DNA of 64,000 nucleotides from Ohtaekwangia koreensis (GCF_900167975.1 NZ_FUZU01000005.1:67001-131000); one strand, 5' to 3'. Shown: positions 25,914-35,080, counted from the stretch's first letter. The notes: generated by a model from the letters alone, not told the origin. Program-made: numbers and translations.

Positions 25914-28313
25914 CTATTCGTATCGCAGCGCCTTTACCGGATTGGCCCGGGCGGAGCGAAGTGTATGATAGCTGATGGTGAGCAACGCAATGGTAAGCGC
26001 CAAGACACCCCCCAGTAAAAATGTCAGCGGGTTGATGTTGATCCGGTAGGCAAAGTTTTCAAGCCAAGCATGCAGTAGCCAATACGTTATAGGACTCACC
26101 ACTATAAAAGATATAGCAATAAGCCACGTGAAATTCCGAGATAGCAGAACGGTGATTTGTGTTTCTGTTGCGCCCAATACTTTTCGGATGCCGATCTCCT
26201 TTGTTTTCTTTTCAGTAGTAATTGCAGCAAGGCCAAACAGTCCCATACACGAAATTAGAATTGCTAGGCCGGCCATGATCGAAACGACTGCACTCATTTG
26301 CTCATCCGAGCGATATAGATTTGCAAAATGGGAATCGAGAAAAGTATAGGTAAACGGATAGCTGGTAATGTTCTTGTCCCATATATTCTTTACAACACCT
26401 ATAGATGCTTCTACATTCTGACCATTTACTTTAATAGACATTTCATCATAGCCCCATTCGGGATGTACCACCATCGACAATGTATTTATTTTATAGTGCA
26501 GTGAATTGAAATTAAAATCTTCCGCAACACCAATGATCGTACCCAGGGAATCGTTGTGATACCAACTGTGACCGGCTGATGCACCAACCGTTTCTTTCAG
26601 CGCAAGTTCTTTCGCGAACGATTCATTAATGATGAAAGCTTTACCATTATCGCTCGCGTGTTCTTTTGAAAAGCCGCGGCCTTCTTTTAGTTTGATGCCA
26701 TATACTTTCAGGTAATCATAATCGACATTCACATTCGAAGGAGTGATCTCCACAATACCGGTATCTGCTTTTACTTTGAATCCCCATTGATGGAAGTTAT
26801 TACCGAGTCGCTGACCAGCAGCCGTTACACCTACAATGTTACTGTTGGCAAGCAACTCGTTCTTCAGTGTCTCAAATTTATCATTGACTTCTTTATTCAT
26901 ATCTACCAGCATGATCTGGTCTGTGGAAAACCCGATGTCTTTGTTCTTCATGAAATATAGTTGCTGCAGCACAATGAATGTGCTCACAATCATGGCGAGT
27001 GCTAAACCAAATTGCACCACCACGAGACTACTGCGAAATATTGATTTACCTTCGCCTTTGCTGCCTCCTTTTAATATACGCGCAAGAGTAAAAGAAGTCA
27101 TATAGAGAGAAGGATATATACCCGTTAGAATTCCCAGCCCGAGTGTTATACCAAGCAGAAGCATTGGCTGCGCGGGATGATCGAATAGCGTTGTTAACGC
27201 AAGCTGCCTTCCAATCAAATTGTTTAATAAGGGTATACATACCAGGTCAAATAAAAAGGCCACTGCCAGGGCAATGACCGCTAATAAAACGGATTCAAAA
27301 ATAAACTGCGAAAAGAGTTGAAGTTTTTTGGCTCCTATACTTTTGCGGACGCCAATCTCCTTCCATCGGTGTGAAGCACGCGCGGTGGTAAGGTTCATGA
27401 AATTAACACCTGCAATGAGCAGGATGAACATGCCTATAATAAAGAATACGTCCAAGTATTTGCCGTTGAACTTCCGGTAGTTATTATAGTCATGCTCTAT
27501 ATCCATGGAAGCTAAATGTACTTCCTCTAGTGGCTGCAGGAATAATGTATAGTATTTATTTATATCCTTGTTGGTAGTATGCCGCAATAGAAATTCAGGG
27601 AACTTCGCCTCCAGCGCTTTTATATCGGTAGCCGGCTGCAGGAGTAAATATGTATTTAGAAAGTTCGAACCCCAGCGCGCATTGAATTCAGGATCACGTC
27701 TCGTAAAAGTTGTAATTGAAATCAGTGCATCGAATTGCAGATGTGAATTCTCGGGTACTTCTTTTATGATACCACTGATTTTAAATTCTTCATCTACAAT
27801 CGTGATCATATTACCTATAGCTTTTTCCACAGATGGAAAGAACTTAAGGGCAGTTTCTTCCGACAGCAGAATACTTTGCGGTTCATCCAACGCTGTGGAG
27901 GGATCACCAGCCAGCAATGGAAAATCAAATAAATCGAGAAACGTACTGTCCACTGCGAACACCTGCTCCACAAGTATTTGCTTCTCGTCCTTCTTGAATA
28001 ACTTTTTGCCATGACTCCAGAACCGCGTAAAGTTTAGCACTTCCGGATAGTCTGCTACCATGCTTGGTCCCATGCCCGGCATGGAGAGCGCTACCTTCTG
28101 CAGATTGGTTCCGGTAAAATTCTGGATTTCATCCAGCCGGTATAGCGTTTCCTTTTTATGGTGAAAAGAATCGAAGCTTCTTTCATCTTTAATAAAGAGG
28201 TAAATAACCATGCAGGCGGCCAGTCCGATGGCAAGGCTAAAGATGTTGATGAATGCATACAACTGGCTTTGGCGAATATTGCGTATAGCAATGGAGAGGT
28301 AATTACGGAGCAT
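25914..28313 (-). CDS. ABC transporter permease, MacB/FtsX type
   Basis: A 799-residue permease with the Bacteroidota double-FtsX layout. It has an N-terminal helix (IRNIRQSQLYAFINIFSLAIGLAAC), a periplasmic MacB-PCD domain (about 50-250), an FtsX domain with three helices and the motif RASHRWKEIGVRKSIGA (about 290-400), a second periplasmic domain, and a second FtsX domain with TEKKTKEIGIRKVLGAT (about 675-790). Such permeases pair with a LolD/MacB-like ATPase to move lipoproteins, peptides or drugs or to signal envelope stress. No ATPase gene is adjacent, so the partner is encoded elsewhere. The gene looks monocistronic. Confidence 0.9.
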   Translation of the reverse strand: MLRNYLSIAIRNIRQSQLYAFINIFSLAIGLAACMVIYLFIKDERSFDSFHHKKETLYRLDEIQNFTGTNLQKVALSMPGMGPSMVADYPEVLNFTRFWSHGKKLFKKDEKQILVEQVFAVDSTFLDLFDFPLLAGDPSTALDEPQSILLSEETALKFFPSVEKAIGNMITIVDEEFKISGIIKEVPENSHLQFDALISITTFTRRDPEFNARWGSNFLNTYLLLQPATDIKALEAKFPEFLLRHTTNKDINKYYTLFLQPLEEVHLASMDIEHDYNNYRKFNGKYLDVFFIIGMFILLIAGVNFMNLTTARASHRWKEIGVRKSIGAKKLQLFSQFIFESVLLAVIALAVAFLFDLVCIPLLNNLIGRQLALTTLFDHPAQPMLLLGITLGLGILTGIYPSLYMTSFTLARILKGGSKGEGKSIFRSSLVVVQFGLALAMIVSTFIVLQQLYFMKNKDIGFSTDQIMLVDMNKEVNDKFETLKNELLANSNIVGVTAAGQRLGNNFHQWGFKVKADTGIVEITPSNVNVDYDYLKVYGIKLKEGRGFSKEHASDNGKAFIINESFAKELALKETVGASAGHSWYHNDSLGTIIGVAEDFNFNSLHYKINTLSMVVHPEWGYDEMSIKVNGQNVEASIGVVKNIWDKNITSYPFTYTFLDSHFANLYRSDEQMSAVVSIMAGLAILISCMGLFGLAAITTEKKTKEIGIRKVLGATETQITVLLSRNFTWLIAISFIVVSPITYWLLHAWLENFAYRININPLTFLLGGVLALTIALLTISYHTLRSARANPVKALRYE

Positions 28314-28392
28314 AGCAGATATATTTAAGAACGTTACTCTGAAGATACGAAATAGTTACAGAGATGCCCCGGGATTTTTTGCTCTTTGATTT

Positions 28393-28434
28393 CTGAAAAA
28401 TAAAAAGGTTGTCTCAGTTTTGAGACAACCTTTT
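28393..28434 (-). terminator. Intrinsic terminator of the lipoprotein gene at 28520
   Basis: Perfect 14-bp arms 28403-28416 (aaaaggttgtctca) and 28421-28434 (tgagacaacctttt) with a 4-nt loop. On the minus strand it is followed by TATTTTTC. It lies 86 bases after the stop of the minus-strand gene ending at 28520. The rest of the 206-base gap (28314-28519) shows nothing clear. Confidence 0.85.
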
Positions 28435-28519
28435 ATAAGATTAAGCCTTAACGTTATTTCGATTCAGCGCTGCAGCGATATTTGTTATGAGCTGCTGGCG
28501 TAGTGTTATCTATAGCAGC

Positions 28520-29467
28520 CTAGTAGTAAGAAAATAAATACGTTCCGTGATCTGTTTCGCTGTCACCGTAAACATCATCATCTTTTACTTCGTATATATT
28601 TACTTTAGCAGGATAGTTCAAACCATCGTAGCTATAGGTAAGTGTAAACGTCATGGTAACAAAGCTGTTTGATGTGTCCGTTCCTTTATATACCATTTTG
28701 GTCGCATTGTTACGATCTGCTGCCAATGTTTCAAAGTACTCCTGGTCAGGATACGATATCAGGTTTAGGTAATATAAAACGCCACCTTGCAGGTTGAACG
28801 GATTGGGTTTGGCATCAAATACATTATCAAGTGTATAGCCTGCCTGTTCTTTTTGTGCGTTAACGTGCGTGATGTTGTTGCCCGTATAGGTATAGGAATT
28901 TTCGTTGCCATACAGGTTCGGCCATACCAAAATGCCATAGTCCGTTCCATTGCGGCTTATAACTTTTCCGCTGCCATCATAAGAATAATCGATGTCAGCA
29001 GTTTCGTCTACAACCAGGAAGTCTTCATCCGGATAAAAGGCAAGATGCTTGTTTGTAACTTCATCGCCACTTATAGCCAGAAAAGCTTTTTCAACACTTA
29101 CAGGGCTGCCGGATGTATAGGTCTTTGCCGTATAGGAAGACGGAGTACACTCACCAGAGGCATAGTGAACTTTCAGTCGAGTAACGATACTGTCGGTAGC
29201 ACTTACTTTAGCACTTGCGTCCGCATAGGACACTCGTACAATGCTATCAATGAGATTGTCTTCATAGAAGAAAGTATACTTCTCCTGGAGCACAGAAGTT
29301 TTGTCGTAGTATACGATCTGTTTTACTTTTCTTTCTTTAGCATATTCCGCAGAGCATTTTACGCATACATCCGGATTGTCATCACAACCGGAAAAGATAA
29401 AACAACTAAGTGCTAAACAGGAGAGGAGTGCGGCAAACATTGCCGAGGTTTTGAGGGTCTTTTTCAT
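28520..29467 (-). CDS. Lipoprotein of unknown function, DUF4595-like beta-repeat style
   Basis: 315 residues. The signal peptide ends FIFSGC (Cys28), followed by DDNPDVCVKCSAEY, so a CxxC pair follows the lipidated cysteine. The rest is rich in Tyr, Ser and Thr and has YD-like strand repeats (YSYDGSGKVISRNG; NSYTYTGNNITHVN; LTYSYDGLNYPAKVN), as seen in DUF4595-type Bacteroidota lipoproteins. No enzymatic motif is visible. It is monocistronic, with a good terminator downstream. Probably an outer-membrane lipoprotein, perhaps surface-exposed; function not recognised. Confidence 0.75.
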   Translation of the reverse strand: MKKTLKTSAMFAALLSCLALSCFIFSGCDDNPDVCVKCSAEYAKERKVKQIVYYDKTSVLQEKYTFFYEDNLIDSIVRVSYADASAKVSATDSIVTRLKVHYASGECTPSSYTAKTYTSGSPVSVEKAFLAISGDEVTNKHLAFYPDEDFLVVDETADIDYSYDGSGKVISRNGTDYGILVWPNLYGNENSYTYTGNNITHVNAQKEQAGYTLDNVFDAKPNPFNLQGGVLYYLNLISYPDQEYFETLAADRNNATKMVYKGTDTSNSFVTMTFTLTYSYDGLNYPAKVNIYEVKDDDVYGDSETDHGTYLFSYY

Positions 29468-29904
29468 GGGTGATTAAAGATTTAAGTCATGACAATAATT
29501 TTAACGGGGTCGAAATTAGAAAATGAAACGGAATGAATGGAAAAAGTATACATGTAATTCGCCTGTATACTACTATTATGTGATATGAATCTGGATAGAC
29601 GTTGTAACATGAAAGTATATTTAGGGTAAATATATACTTTATGAGCGCGGAGAAGTTGCGAAGCTTCGCTTTGATAGCCCGGTTTAGGACAGTTCAATTT
29701 GTAAAGTTACACTTTCAGACACCAACCTTATAGTTCTGTGTTTTGGACAGGTATATATACCATTGTTCTAAGATCTCTGAAATCTGATTTTCTTACAGTA
29801 TAGGTTTTTAGGTGACTGGTGTGGGTTCTTTTGAAATGAAATGCCTGAAACGAAGTTGTTGTATAAGGCTGTATTCCTTAAAATTGTTGTTTAATTCAAC
29901 GGAG
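29468..29904. other. 437-base intergenic region with a short hairpin
   Basis: Divergent promoter region between the lipoprotein gene (minus) and the gene at 29905 (plus). It contains aaagtatat (29612-29620) and atatacttt (29632-29640), a 9-bp inverted repeat with an 11-nt spacer that could be an operator. No reading frame in it looks coding and no TAnnTTTG element was found. Confidence 0.4.
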
Positions 29905-30246
29905 ATGCGGAAGGAACTGGCGAAGGAAGAAGGTCAACGGAAAAAATTCAGGGCAACGTTTAGCCGGTTGGGGAAGAAGGTGAATTTCAAGGGCTACTCG
30001 GAAGAAACGGTATTGTTGCAGAATGTAGTAGACGTTGAAACCAATAAGGCTGTGACGGATCACATTTGGTTCAGCTTTACAAAAGGATTTGAAAAACTGG
30101 CACTCACGGAAGGCGTAACACTAGAGTTTGAAGCTCGTGTAAAGGAATATAAAAAGGGATACGTCAATAGCCGCTACAAAATCAATAACAGTAAAACCGA
30201 CTATAAATTGAGTCATCCCACCAGGATCGTACTCGTAAAATCCTGA
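29905..30246 (+). CDS. Small cytosolic protein of unknown function
   Basis: 113 residues from ATG 29905. An upstream in-frame ATG at 29812 would add a Cys-rich segment that looks non-coding. No signal peptide or membrane helix. The sequence (FRATFSRLGKKVNFKGYSEETVLLQNVVD, WFSFTKGFEKL, VTLEFEARVKEYKKGYVN, YKLSHPTRIVLV) alternates strands with basic residues and resembles a compact beta-barrel such as an OB fold; that is an inference from pattern only. It converges on the TraB/GumN gene with 19 bases between stops. I do not recognise a named family. Confidence 0.7.
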   Translation: MRKELAKEEGQRKKFRATFSRLGKKVNFKGYSEETVLLQNVVDVETNKAVTDHIWFSFTKGFEKLALTEGVTLEFEARVKEYKKGYVNSRYKINNSKTDYKLSHPTRIVLVKS

Positions 30247-30265
30247 TAAGGCATCCTGGCAAAAG

Positions 30266-31174
30266 CTATTTTGTAAGTAAAGGCTTAACGGTATAGCCTG
30301 CATTCCGAAGCAACATTACCAACCCGTTTTCTCCGGCCAGGTGTAATGCACCAACAGCCACGAACGTTGACTGCTGTCTAAATATGCCCGGCAGTTGTTG
30401 CATCCATTTTTTATTCCGGTTGTCAAGCATTACTGCAGCCTCCTTGGGAGTATATACCTGGTCTGCCATGAGCGTTTCAAGTTGTGTAAGGCGCCCTTCG
30501 CGGTATAGCTTGTTCATGCTCTTAAGTTCGGTCAAAGCTTTATCCTTCTCGGCAACAGTTGCTACCAGTAGCTGTGCCTGGCGCTCATACGTAAACTGTC
30601 CAAATATAGCGTGAATCTGGTCGTCAAATGTTTCAAGGCCTATAAGCTGCTTGCCTTCTTTCGCTGCGCGTTGCTGAAAGTATAGATCCATCGCTATATC
30701 TTTTATAGGATCAAGCGGATAATGCCTCTGTTGTAACAACGCTGTGAGCAATACCTGGATCGTCATCGGATTTATACTATTGAACATTTTTAGGTCGTAA
30801 CCCGAAAGTTCCTGCAGCCAATCGTTGGTTTGTTTGAATTGTTCAGGTGTGAGTAGTCTATCCAGTGTAGTTCCTTCTAATTGAGCTGCCGTCATCATCT
30901 TACCGCTCATTGTGCTGTCAAGAAGTATTTCACTTACATGTGTTTTTGCGGCAGCAAACCTGGATGACACCTGTGTTAAGCTATCGGCATAGCGATGGCT
31001 CATCAAATGAAATGTTCCGAACAAATATGAAGGCTGCGCAAGTCCGTTGCCGCTCACTTCCCAGAAAACAGAATTTTCAACGCCAGCTTTTTTCTGTGCA
31101 ACAGACTGGTTAATGGTAACGACTAAAAGAAGCAAGACTACTTTTAGCCGCACATCTTTATTGATGAATATCAT
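30266..31174 (-). CDS. TraB/GumN-family protein
   Basis: 302 residues with a signal peptide ending NQSVAQ. TraB/GumN motifs are the N-terminal FWEVSGNGLAQPSYLFGTFHLMS, which contains the GTxH element, the central KQLIGLETFDDQ with a conserved Glu, and the C-terminal FVAVGALHLAGENGLVMLLRNAGY. The paired GxxH motifs suggest a metallo-hydrolase fold related to Tiki proteases, but activity in bacterial members is poorly known. The start overlaps the stop of the membrane protein gene by 17 bases, making it the third gene of an ECF sigma operon. The protein is probably periplasmic. Confidence 0.88.
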   Translation of the reverse strand: MIFINKDVRLKVVLLLLVVTINQSVAQKKAGVENSVFWEVSGNGLAQPSYLFGTFHLMSHRYADSLTQVSSRFAAAKTHVSEILLDSTMSGKMMTAAQLEGTTLDRLLTPEQFKQTNDWLQELSGYDLKMFNSINPMTIQVLLTALLQQRHYPLDPIKDIAMDLYFQQRAAKEGKQLIGLETFDDQIHAIFGQFTYERQAQLLVATVAEKDKALTELKSMNKLYREGRLTQLETLMADQVYTPKEAAVMLDNRNKKWMQQLPGIFRQQSTFVAVGALHLAGENGLVMLLRNAGYTVKPLLTK

Positions 31175-31781
31175 CTAACAGATTTTTTAATTTATCGAGG
31201 TGATTGCCATATAGTTTTCTCAGGTACCAGTTTGTAAGCCAGGTGCTGCAGAAGAAAAAGATCAGGGCAATCGTGCAGAGATAAAAAATGGTACGCGGGT
31301 TTGTCATGGTGTTGAGGAAATTATCAGTGCCGCGTTCAATGGCTGCAAACAAAAGTCCTAACAGGAAATATATAGGGTATAATATAGTATAACTCCGCTT
31401 GTAAAAACGAAGGTAACTGGAGAGGTTATCGATAAGTCTTTCGAGTGACGCACGCATATTTTCGGCACCCGGATTATAATTCCGCAAGAGCGTGAGTTTC
31501 TTAATATAGTAGAATGAATAAACCACAAACAGCAGGAGAATGGAAACTGCAGTCCACTTCAATGCACCACTCGGTAATGTAAGTGCATGAATAAGCAGTG
31601 CAACACCAGCTACAAATGTAAAAACCAGTTCAAACCAAACGCTGCGTTTTAGTTTATCGACAATGGACTGACTTTTGCCTTTCAGCATCAATGCGATTTC
31701 CGATTCATCTTTCAACCGAAAGCCGGGATCATTATTCTTCCATATACTTTTTAGTTCTTCTAATTCCATACTTACGGGCAC
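31158..31781 (-). CDS. Membrane protein in ECF sigma operon, probable anti-sigma-like regulator
   Basis: 207 residues. A cytosolic N-terminal stretch of about 45 residues (MELEELKSIWKNNDPGFRLKDESEIALMLKGKS) precedes four predicted membrane helices: two at about 48-90, then two at about 135-195. It overlaps the ECF sigma gene by 10 bases and the TraB gene by 17. In Bacteroidota such proteins with a short cytosolic head and several helices accompany ECF sigma factors and are assumed to hold them at the membrane. No zinc-binding anti-sigma motif (HxxxCxxC) is present, so the anti-sigma role is contextual only. Confidence 0.7.
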   Translation of the reverse strand: MPVSMELEELKSIWKNNDPGFRLKDESEIALMLKGKSQSIVDKLKRSVWFELVFTFVAGVALLIHALTLPSGALKWTAVSILLLFVVYSFYYIKKLTLLRNYNPGAENMRASLERLIDNLSSYLRFYKRSYTILYPIYFLLGLLFAAIERGTDNFLNTMTNPRTIFYLCTIALIFFFCSTWLTNWYLRKLYGNHLDKLKNLLDDIHQ

Positions 31782-32263
31782 ATAAGTTTTCTTAATTTCT
31801 CACGGATACGATTCATGCGCACCCGTACATTGTTTTGAGTTATCCCTATAGTCTCAGCGATTTCATCGTACGGAACCTCTTCGAGTGCCATCATAATCAT
31901 GGCGCGTTCAATTTCCGGAAGTTGCCGTACAGCCCATTGAAGTTTCTGAAAATCTTCCTCGCGATCGTCCGCCCAGTTATCAGAAATATTCATGTGTACC
32001 TCTTGCAGGTCTTCGGTTTTTACGAGACGCGTTTGTTTTCTAAAACCCGATATAGCTGTATTCAGCGCGATGCGATACATCCACGTGGTGATCTTTGCTT
32101 CGCCCCTGAACGAGGGAAACGACCGCCATAGTTGCAGTACAATTTCCTGAAACAGATCATTGCGTGCATCCTGGTCATGCTCATACATAAAACAAATCTT
32201 ATGTATGAGCCCCTGATGCTCGTTAATAAGGTTAATGAAATTCTGTTCTTCTCCGTTCGCCAA
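31772..32263 (-). CDS. ECF-type RNA polymerase sigma factor
   Basis: 163 residues with sigma region 2 (DLFQEIVLQLWRSFPSFRGEAKITTWMYRIALNTAI, about 35-70) and region 4 (YDEIAETIGITQNNVRVRMNRIREKLRKL, about 128-160), separated by a short linker with no extra domain. It redirects RNA polymerase to a small regulon, probably including its own operon. It is first in a run of three overlapping genes (sigma, membrane protein, TraB/GumN), so the regulon may concern envelope function. Upstream on the minus strand is TATCTTTC, close to the TAnnTTTG promoter element. Confidence 0.92.
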   Translation of the reverse strand: MANGEEQNFINLINEHQGLIHKICFMYEHDQDARNDLFQEIVLQLWRSFPSFRGEAKITTWMYRIALNTAISGFRKQTRLVKTEDLQEVHMNISDNWADDREEDFQKLQWAVRQLPEIERAMIMMALEEVPYDEIAETIGITQNNVRVRMNRIREKLRKLMCP

Positions 32264-32332
32264 GTGAGAGGGTAACTTTGATGAATGGGTCGAAGATAGG
32301 GAAAGATAATTACAGATCGTTAAGGGTAAATG

Positions 32333-32380
32333 TGAAGTGTTATTTGTGAATGATCGTACTAATTCACAAATAACACTTCA
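32333..32380 (-). terminator. 19-bp perfect hairpin after the cupin gene
   Basis: Arms 32333-32351 and 32362-32380 are perfectly complementary over 19 bp with a 10-nt loop. The stem starts 4 bases after the cupin stop on the minus strand. No strong T tract follows, so it may also protect the 3' end of the message. Confidence 0.7.
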
Positions 32381-32384
32381 GGCG

Positions 32385-32936
32385 CTAATCAATGTGGTGC
32401 TGATAGGTAGATCGATAGCCGAGCAGATATGCAACGGGAAGAATTGTGGTAAAGATTATTTTCTGAATGATATAGGGTGGCTTTGCCAACCTGAAAACAT
32501 CAGAGAACCTGCTCATCAGCAAAGCGATTTGTAGGAAGCCCGGCATACCAATTTTATTTGTCTTGCCATCGCAGGCGAGACCCGTTGTAGTTTCAAGGAG
32601 ATATTCGGTATCACGTGCCGGATATACTTTCCAATGTACAACTGCTTTCTGGTCACTACTATTCCACATGGCATGTACTACATTCGGTGCAACGTGGAGG
32701 CTATCGCCTGCCTGCAGAACTTTCTTCTCTCCATTAATACGCACCGTCAGTTCCCCTTCTGTTACCACAAAATCTTCTGTCTGGTACGGATGATAATGTA
32801 CCGGGGGCTCTTGGGAAAATGCCCGGTAGGTCGATAGCATTTCCAGAAGGGCACCGTTTGTATCCTTTGTAGTTTGCAAAAACTTAATGGTCTGGCCGGT
32901 AACCGGATTGGTGATTTCTTTATTTCTAAAAGCCAT
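32385..32936 (-). CDS. Cupin-domain protein
   Basis: 183 residues, cytosolic. The single cupin domain (about 30-115) has the metal-ligand pattern PVHYHPYQTEDFVVTEGEL (motif 1) and HVAPNVVHAMWNSS (motif 2). The C-terminal 60 residues are more hydrophobic (FLQIALLMSRFSDVF; IIFTTILPVAYLLGYR), with possible membrane contact. Substrate unknown; the fold fits a dioxygenase, isomerase or sensor. It lies 24 bases downstream of the cytochrome c gene in the same direction, and the two are probably one operon. Confidence 0.8.
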   Translation of the reverse strand: MAFRNKEITNPVTGQTIKFLQTTKDTNGALLEMLSTYRAFSQEPPVHYHPYQTEDFVVTEGELTVRINGEKKVLQAGDSLHVAPNVVHAMWNSSDQKAVVHWKVYPARDTEYLLETTTGLACDGKTNKIGMPGFLQIALLMSRFSDVFRLAKPPYIIQKIIFTTILPVAYLLGYRSTYQHHID

Positions 32937-32960
32937 GCTAACTATATAGATTGCGATGTC

Positions 32961-33836
32961 TCAAAGGCTGTTCAAGTATAGATGCAGTGCTTTTAATTCT
33001 ACATCGGTAAACTCTTTTGCCATAGTCCACGGCATTTCGTTTGGTTTCAGAATTTTGCCTTCCGGTGTTTTACCGGTACGAAGGGTCTCGATAAATTGCT
33101 CGTCTGTCCATTTACCGGGTTGCCCTGTAGAGGAAATGTCGGCTACAACAGGGAAGCCAGGCGCCACGGGGTCTCCGCCTTTCATGTTCTCACGGTGGCA
33201 CCCCTGACATGACGTTGATAAATACTTCCCGAACTCAATGGATACTTCTGCTTTTACTTCTTTTACCAACGTTCTTTTATGATCGATCATTTCCGCTGGA
33301 AACATGGGAAGCTTATCCATGTCAGTAAGTATATAGGCGAGCGGGCCAAGCGTATTGCCCTCGTTAAATTCACGGTCAACTTTTGGGAGCTGCGAACAAT
33401 AGGCGATGATCGCGCCCATGTCCTGTTCGCTGAGAAGAAAATATTCCTGTGATGGCATGAACAACAAAGGCTTTTCATCTTTGCGTATACCATGCTTGAG
33501 CGCCAACACCCAATCTTCATAGGTATGGTCTTGCGGAAGCCCCCCTTTACCTTTCGTAAGATTCGGTGCAATGAGGTGCGCCAGCATTGGATCATCGACA
33601 AATACTTTACCACCCAAGTCCTGTCCATGACAATCCGTACAACCTTTCGCTTTCACAAGGCGAGCGCCCAATGCCAACGCTGCTGAATCCTGCTGTATAG
33701 CCAGAGGTTGTGGTTCAACAGTGTAGTGTGTGCTTCGTCTGCTCTCCACACTAAAGTATGCTTTCATGAAAAAGCAAGCGACAATCAATACAATTACTCC
33801 CAGGATAATTCCTGTAATTTTCAGGATCTTCTTAAA
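32961..33836 (-). CDS. Membrane-anchored di-haem cytochrome c
   Basis: 291 residues from ATG 33836; an in-frame ATG at 33863 adds nine residues before the same membrane segment. An N-terminal uncleaved helix (ILKITGIILGVIVLIVACFF) is followed by two class I cytochrome c domains with haem motifs CTDCH (67-71) and CQGCH (210-214). Likely axial methionines are in LLFMPSQEYF and KPNEMPW. It would carry electrons in the periplasm, perhaps between a dehydrogenase and a terminal oxidase; no partner oxidoreductase is adjacent. The cupin gene follows 24 bases later. Its upstream region holds an interesting TCCGTTAAACGGA palindrome. Confidence 0.92.
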   Translation of the reverse strand, partial: FKKILKITGIILGVIVLIVACFFMKAYFSVESRRSTHYTVEPQPLAIQQDSAALALGARLVKAKGCTDCHGQDLGGKVFVDDPMLAHLIAPNLTKGKGGLPQDHTYEDWVLALKHGIRKDEKPLLFMPSQEYFLLSEQDMGAIIAYCSQLPKVDREFNEGNTLGPLAYILTDMDKLPMFPAEMIDHKRTLVKEVKAEVSIEFGKYLSTSCQGCHRENMKGGDPVAPGFPVVADISSTGQPGKWTDEQFIETLRTGKTPEGKILKPNEMPWTMAKEFTDVELKALHLYLNSL

Positions 33837-33898
33837 CATATTCTTTCTGTCAAGTTTTAGCACCTGATACGTAACCGCTATACCGGAAGGTCTACGCG

Positions 33899-33927
33899 TA
33901 ACGGAGTTTGATCTCCGTTAAACGGAG
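33899..33927. promoter_or_regulatory. Palindromic CTCCGTTAAACGGAG cluster upstream of the cytochrome c gene
   Basis: taacggag (33899-33906) and ctccgtta (33913-33920) are inverted with a 6-nt spacer, and a third half-site aaacggag (33920-33927) makes a second palindrome, TCCGTTAAACGGA at 33914-33926. It lies about 63 bases upstream of the cytochrome start, a plausible operator position. A near-identical element precedes the AraC gene at 45464. Confidence 0.45.
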
Positions 33928-33993
33928 TCTTTTGCATTTCTTAAGAGGGAGATCAGGGATTGGACATGAAGCAGAGAAGGCGTGAGGAAGTGT

Positions 33994-34686
33994 TTACGGA
34001 TTGCCGTTTAATGTGAAGCGATGCAATGCTTTTGAAGAATGCTGGCGGTGATACCAGTCGTTGTACACCAATTCAAGCGTGTTCGTTTTTAAAGTGCCGA
34101 AGGCGAAGTATCTGTACTTTTCCATGGTATCTATATACCCTTGTGTGTTTGTAAATGATTTTCGAAAACGGGTAATGGTGCAATGAGCAGTTTGTATAGT
34201 ATACCGTTTATCTATAGTCTGCTCCAATGTCGAGCTTCGGAAGTTCATGCGAAGGCTATCGCGAATATTGTGTAAAGTATCATCCGGAAGGAACCCCTGG
34301 ATCATTACACAAGAAGGCGATGCGGTGACGCCTTTGAATTCGATTATTATACTTTTTTGGGATTGTATACTTTGGTTGATCACCGCTATATATTCCGCGA
34401 CCGGGATGTTCGCTGTCTGAAATCCGCTATAGCATGATATAATGGACATGACTGTGACATGAATATCGGAATTCGGATAGTAGTATTGATCGGGCTCTAT
34501 TGCTCGTAAATCATTCAGCAACGTCTGGATATTATTTTTAATAGTATCGTTTGGGCGAATCAGAAGAGTCATGCCGTAACGATCATCAGCGGGAGAATCA
34601 ATAAGGTTGTCAAGCTGATAACGATCCGATCGTATCTCTTGAATAGCGTGTGTGTAGAGCTTGTCGTAATGCTCAGTCAAATTCAT
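33994..34686 (-). CDS. 2H phosphoesterase / 2'-5' RNA ligase-like protein
   Basis: 230 residues, cytosolic. Two HxT motifs define the 2H superfamily: DIHVTVMS (His76) and TAHCTITRF (His168), about 92 residues apart as expected. Members act on cyclic phosphates or 2'-5' RNA bonds. The N-terminal RYGMTLLIRPNDTI is the usual first strand region. It is monocistronic. The exact substrate cannot be told from sequence; LigT and CPDase-like roles are both possible. Confidence 0.82.
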   Translation of the reverse strand: MNLTEHYDKLYTHAIQEIRSDRYQLDNLIDSPADDRYGMTLLIRPNDTIKNNIQTLLNDLRAIEPDQYYYPNSDIHVTVMSIISCYSGFQTANIPVAEYIAVINQSIQSQKSIIIEFKGVTASPSCVMIQGFLPDDTLHNIRDSLRMNFRSSTLEQTIDKRYTIQTAHCTITRFRKSFTNTQGYIDTMEKYRYFAFGTLKTNTLELVYNDWYHRQHSSKALHRFTLNGNP

Positions 34687-35080
34687 GGGCGATTAAATCA
34701 TTTACTGTAAGCAGATGCTAATTACGAAATACTATACAATAGGTTTAAGCCTTGTTGCGCAAGCTATAGGAATTCAATTTTATCCATCTTCTCGTTTACA
34801 GGCATCAATGTTAGAATTGTGATTATTATACAGAAAAACTTTCTTGAAAAATCTGGTACTTCCAGTCTTTTAAGATTGCTGGTATATATAGGGCTTATCC
34901 GATTGGGGAAAAATGGTAACACTTTTGATTTTTTTAAATGCGACCATTCCAAGGAAACGTAGCGTGATAATTGTAAATTAAGGAAACAAACAGTTAGACT
35001 TATTCCTGAGTGAAGTTTTGAAGTCCGGTATAGTTACTAGTAAGAAACAAATCATTGTGTTAAAAGATTACTCTTCGATA
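34687..35080. other. 394-base divergent intergenic region
   Basis: Between the 2H phosphoesterase gene (minus) and the hybrid kinase gene (plus). It is AT-rich and should contain both promoters. No strong inverted repeat, no TAnnTTTG element and no convincing short gene was seen. Confidence 0.35.

Noticed and set aside
28787-29416. 209-codon plus-strand frame opposite the lipoprotein gene
   Set aside because: Antisense to a lipoprotein with a clear signal peptide and lipobox; the predicted product is a Cys/Ile-rich mix with no family pattern.
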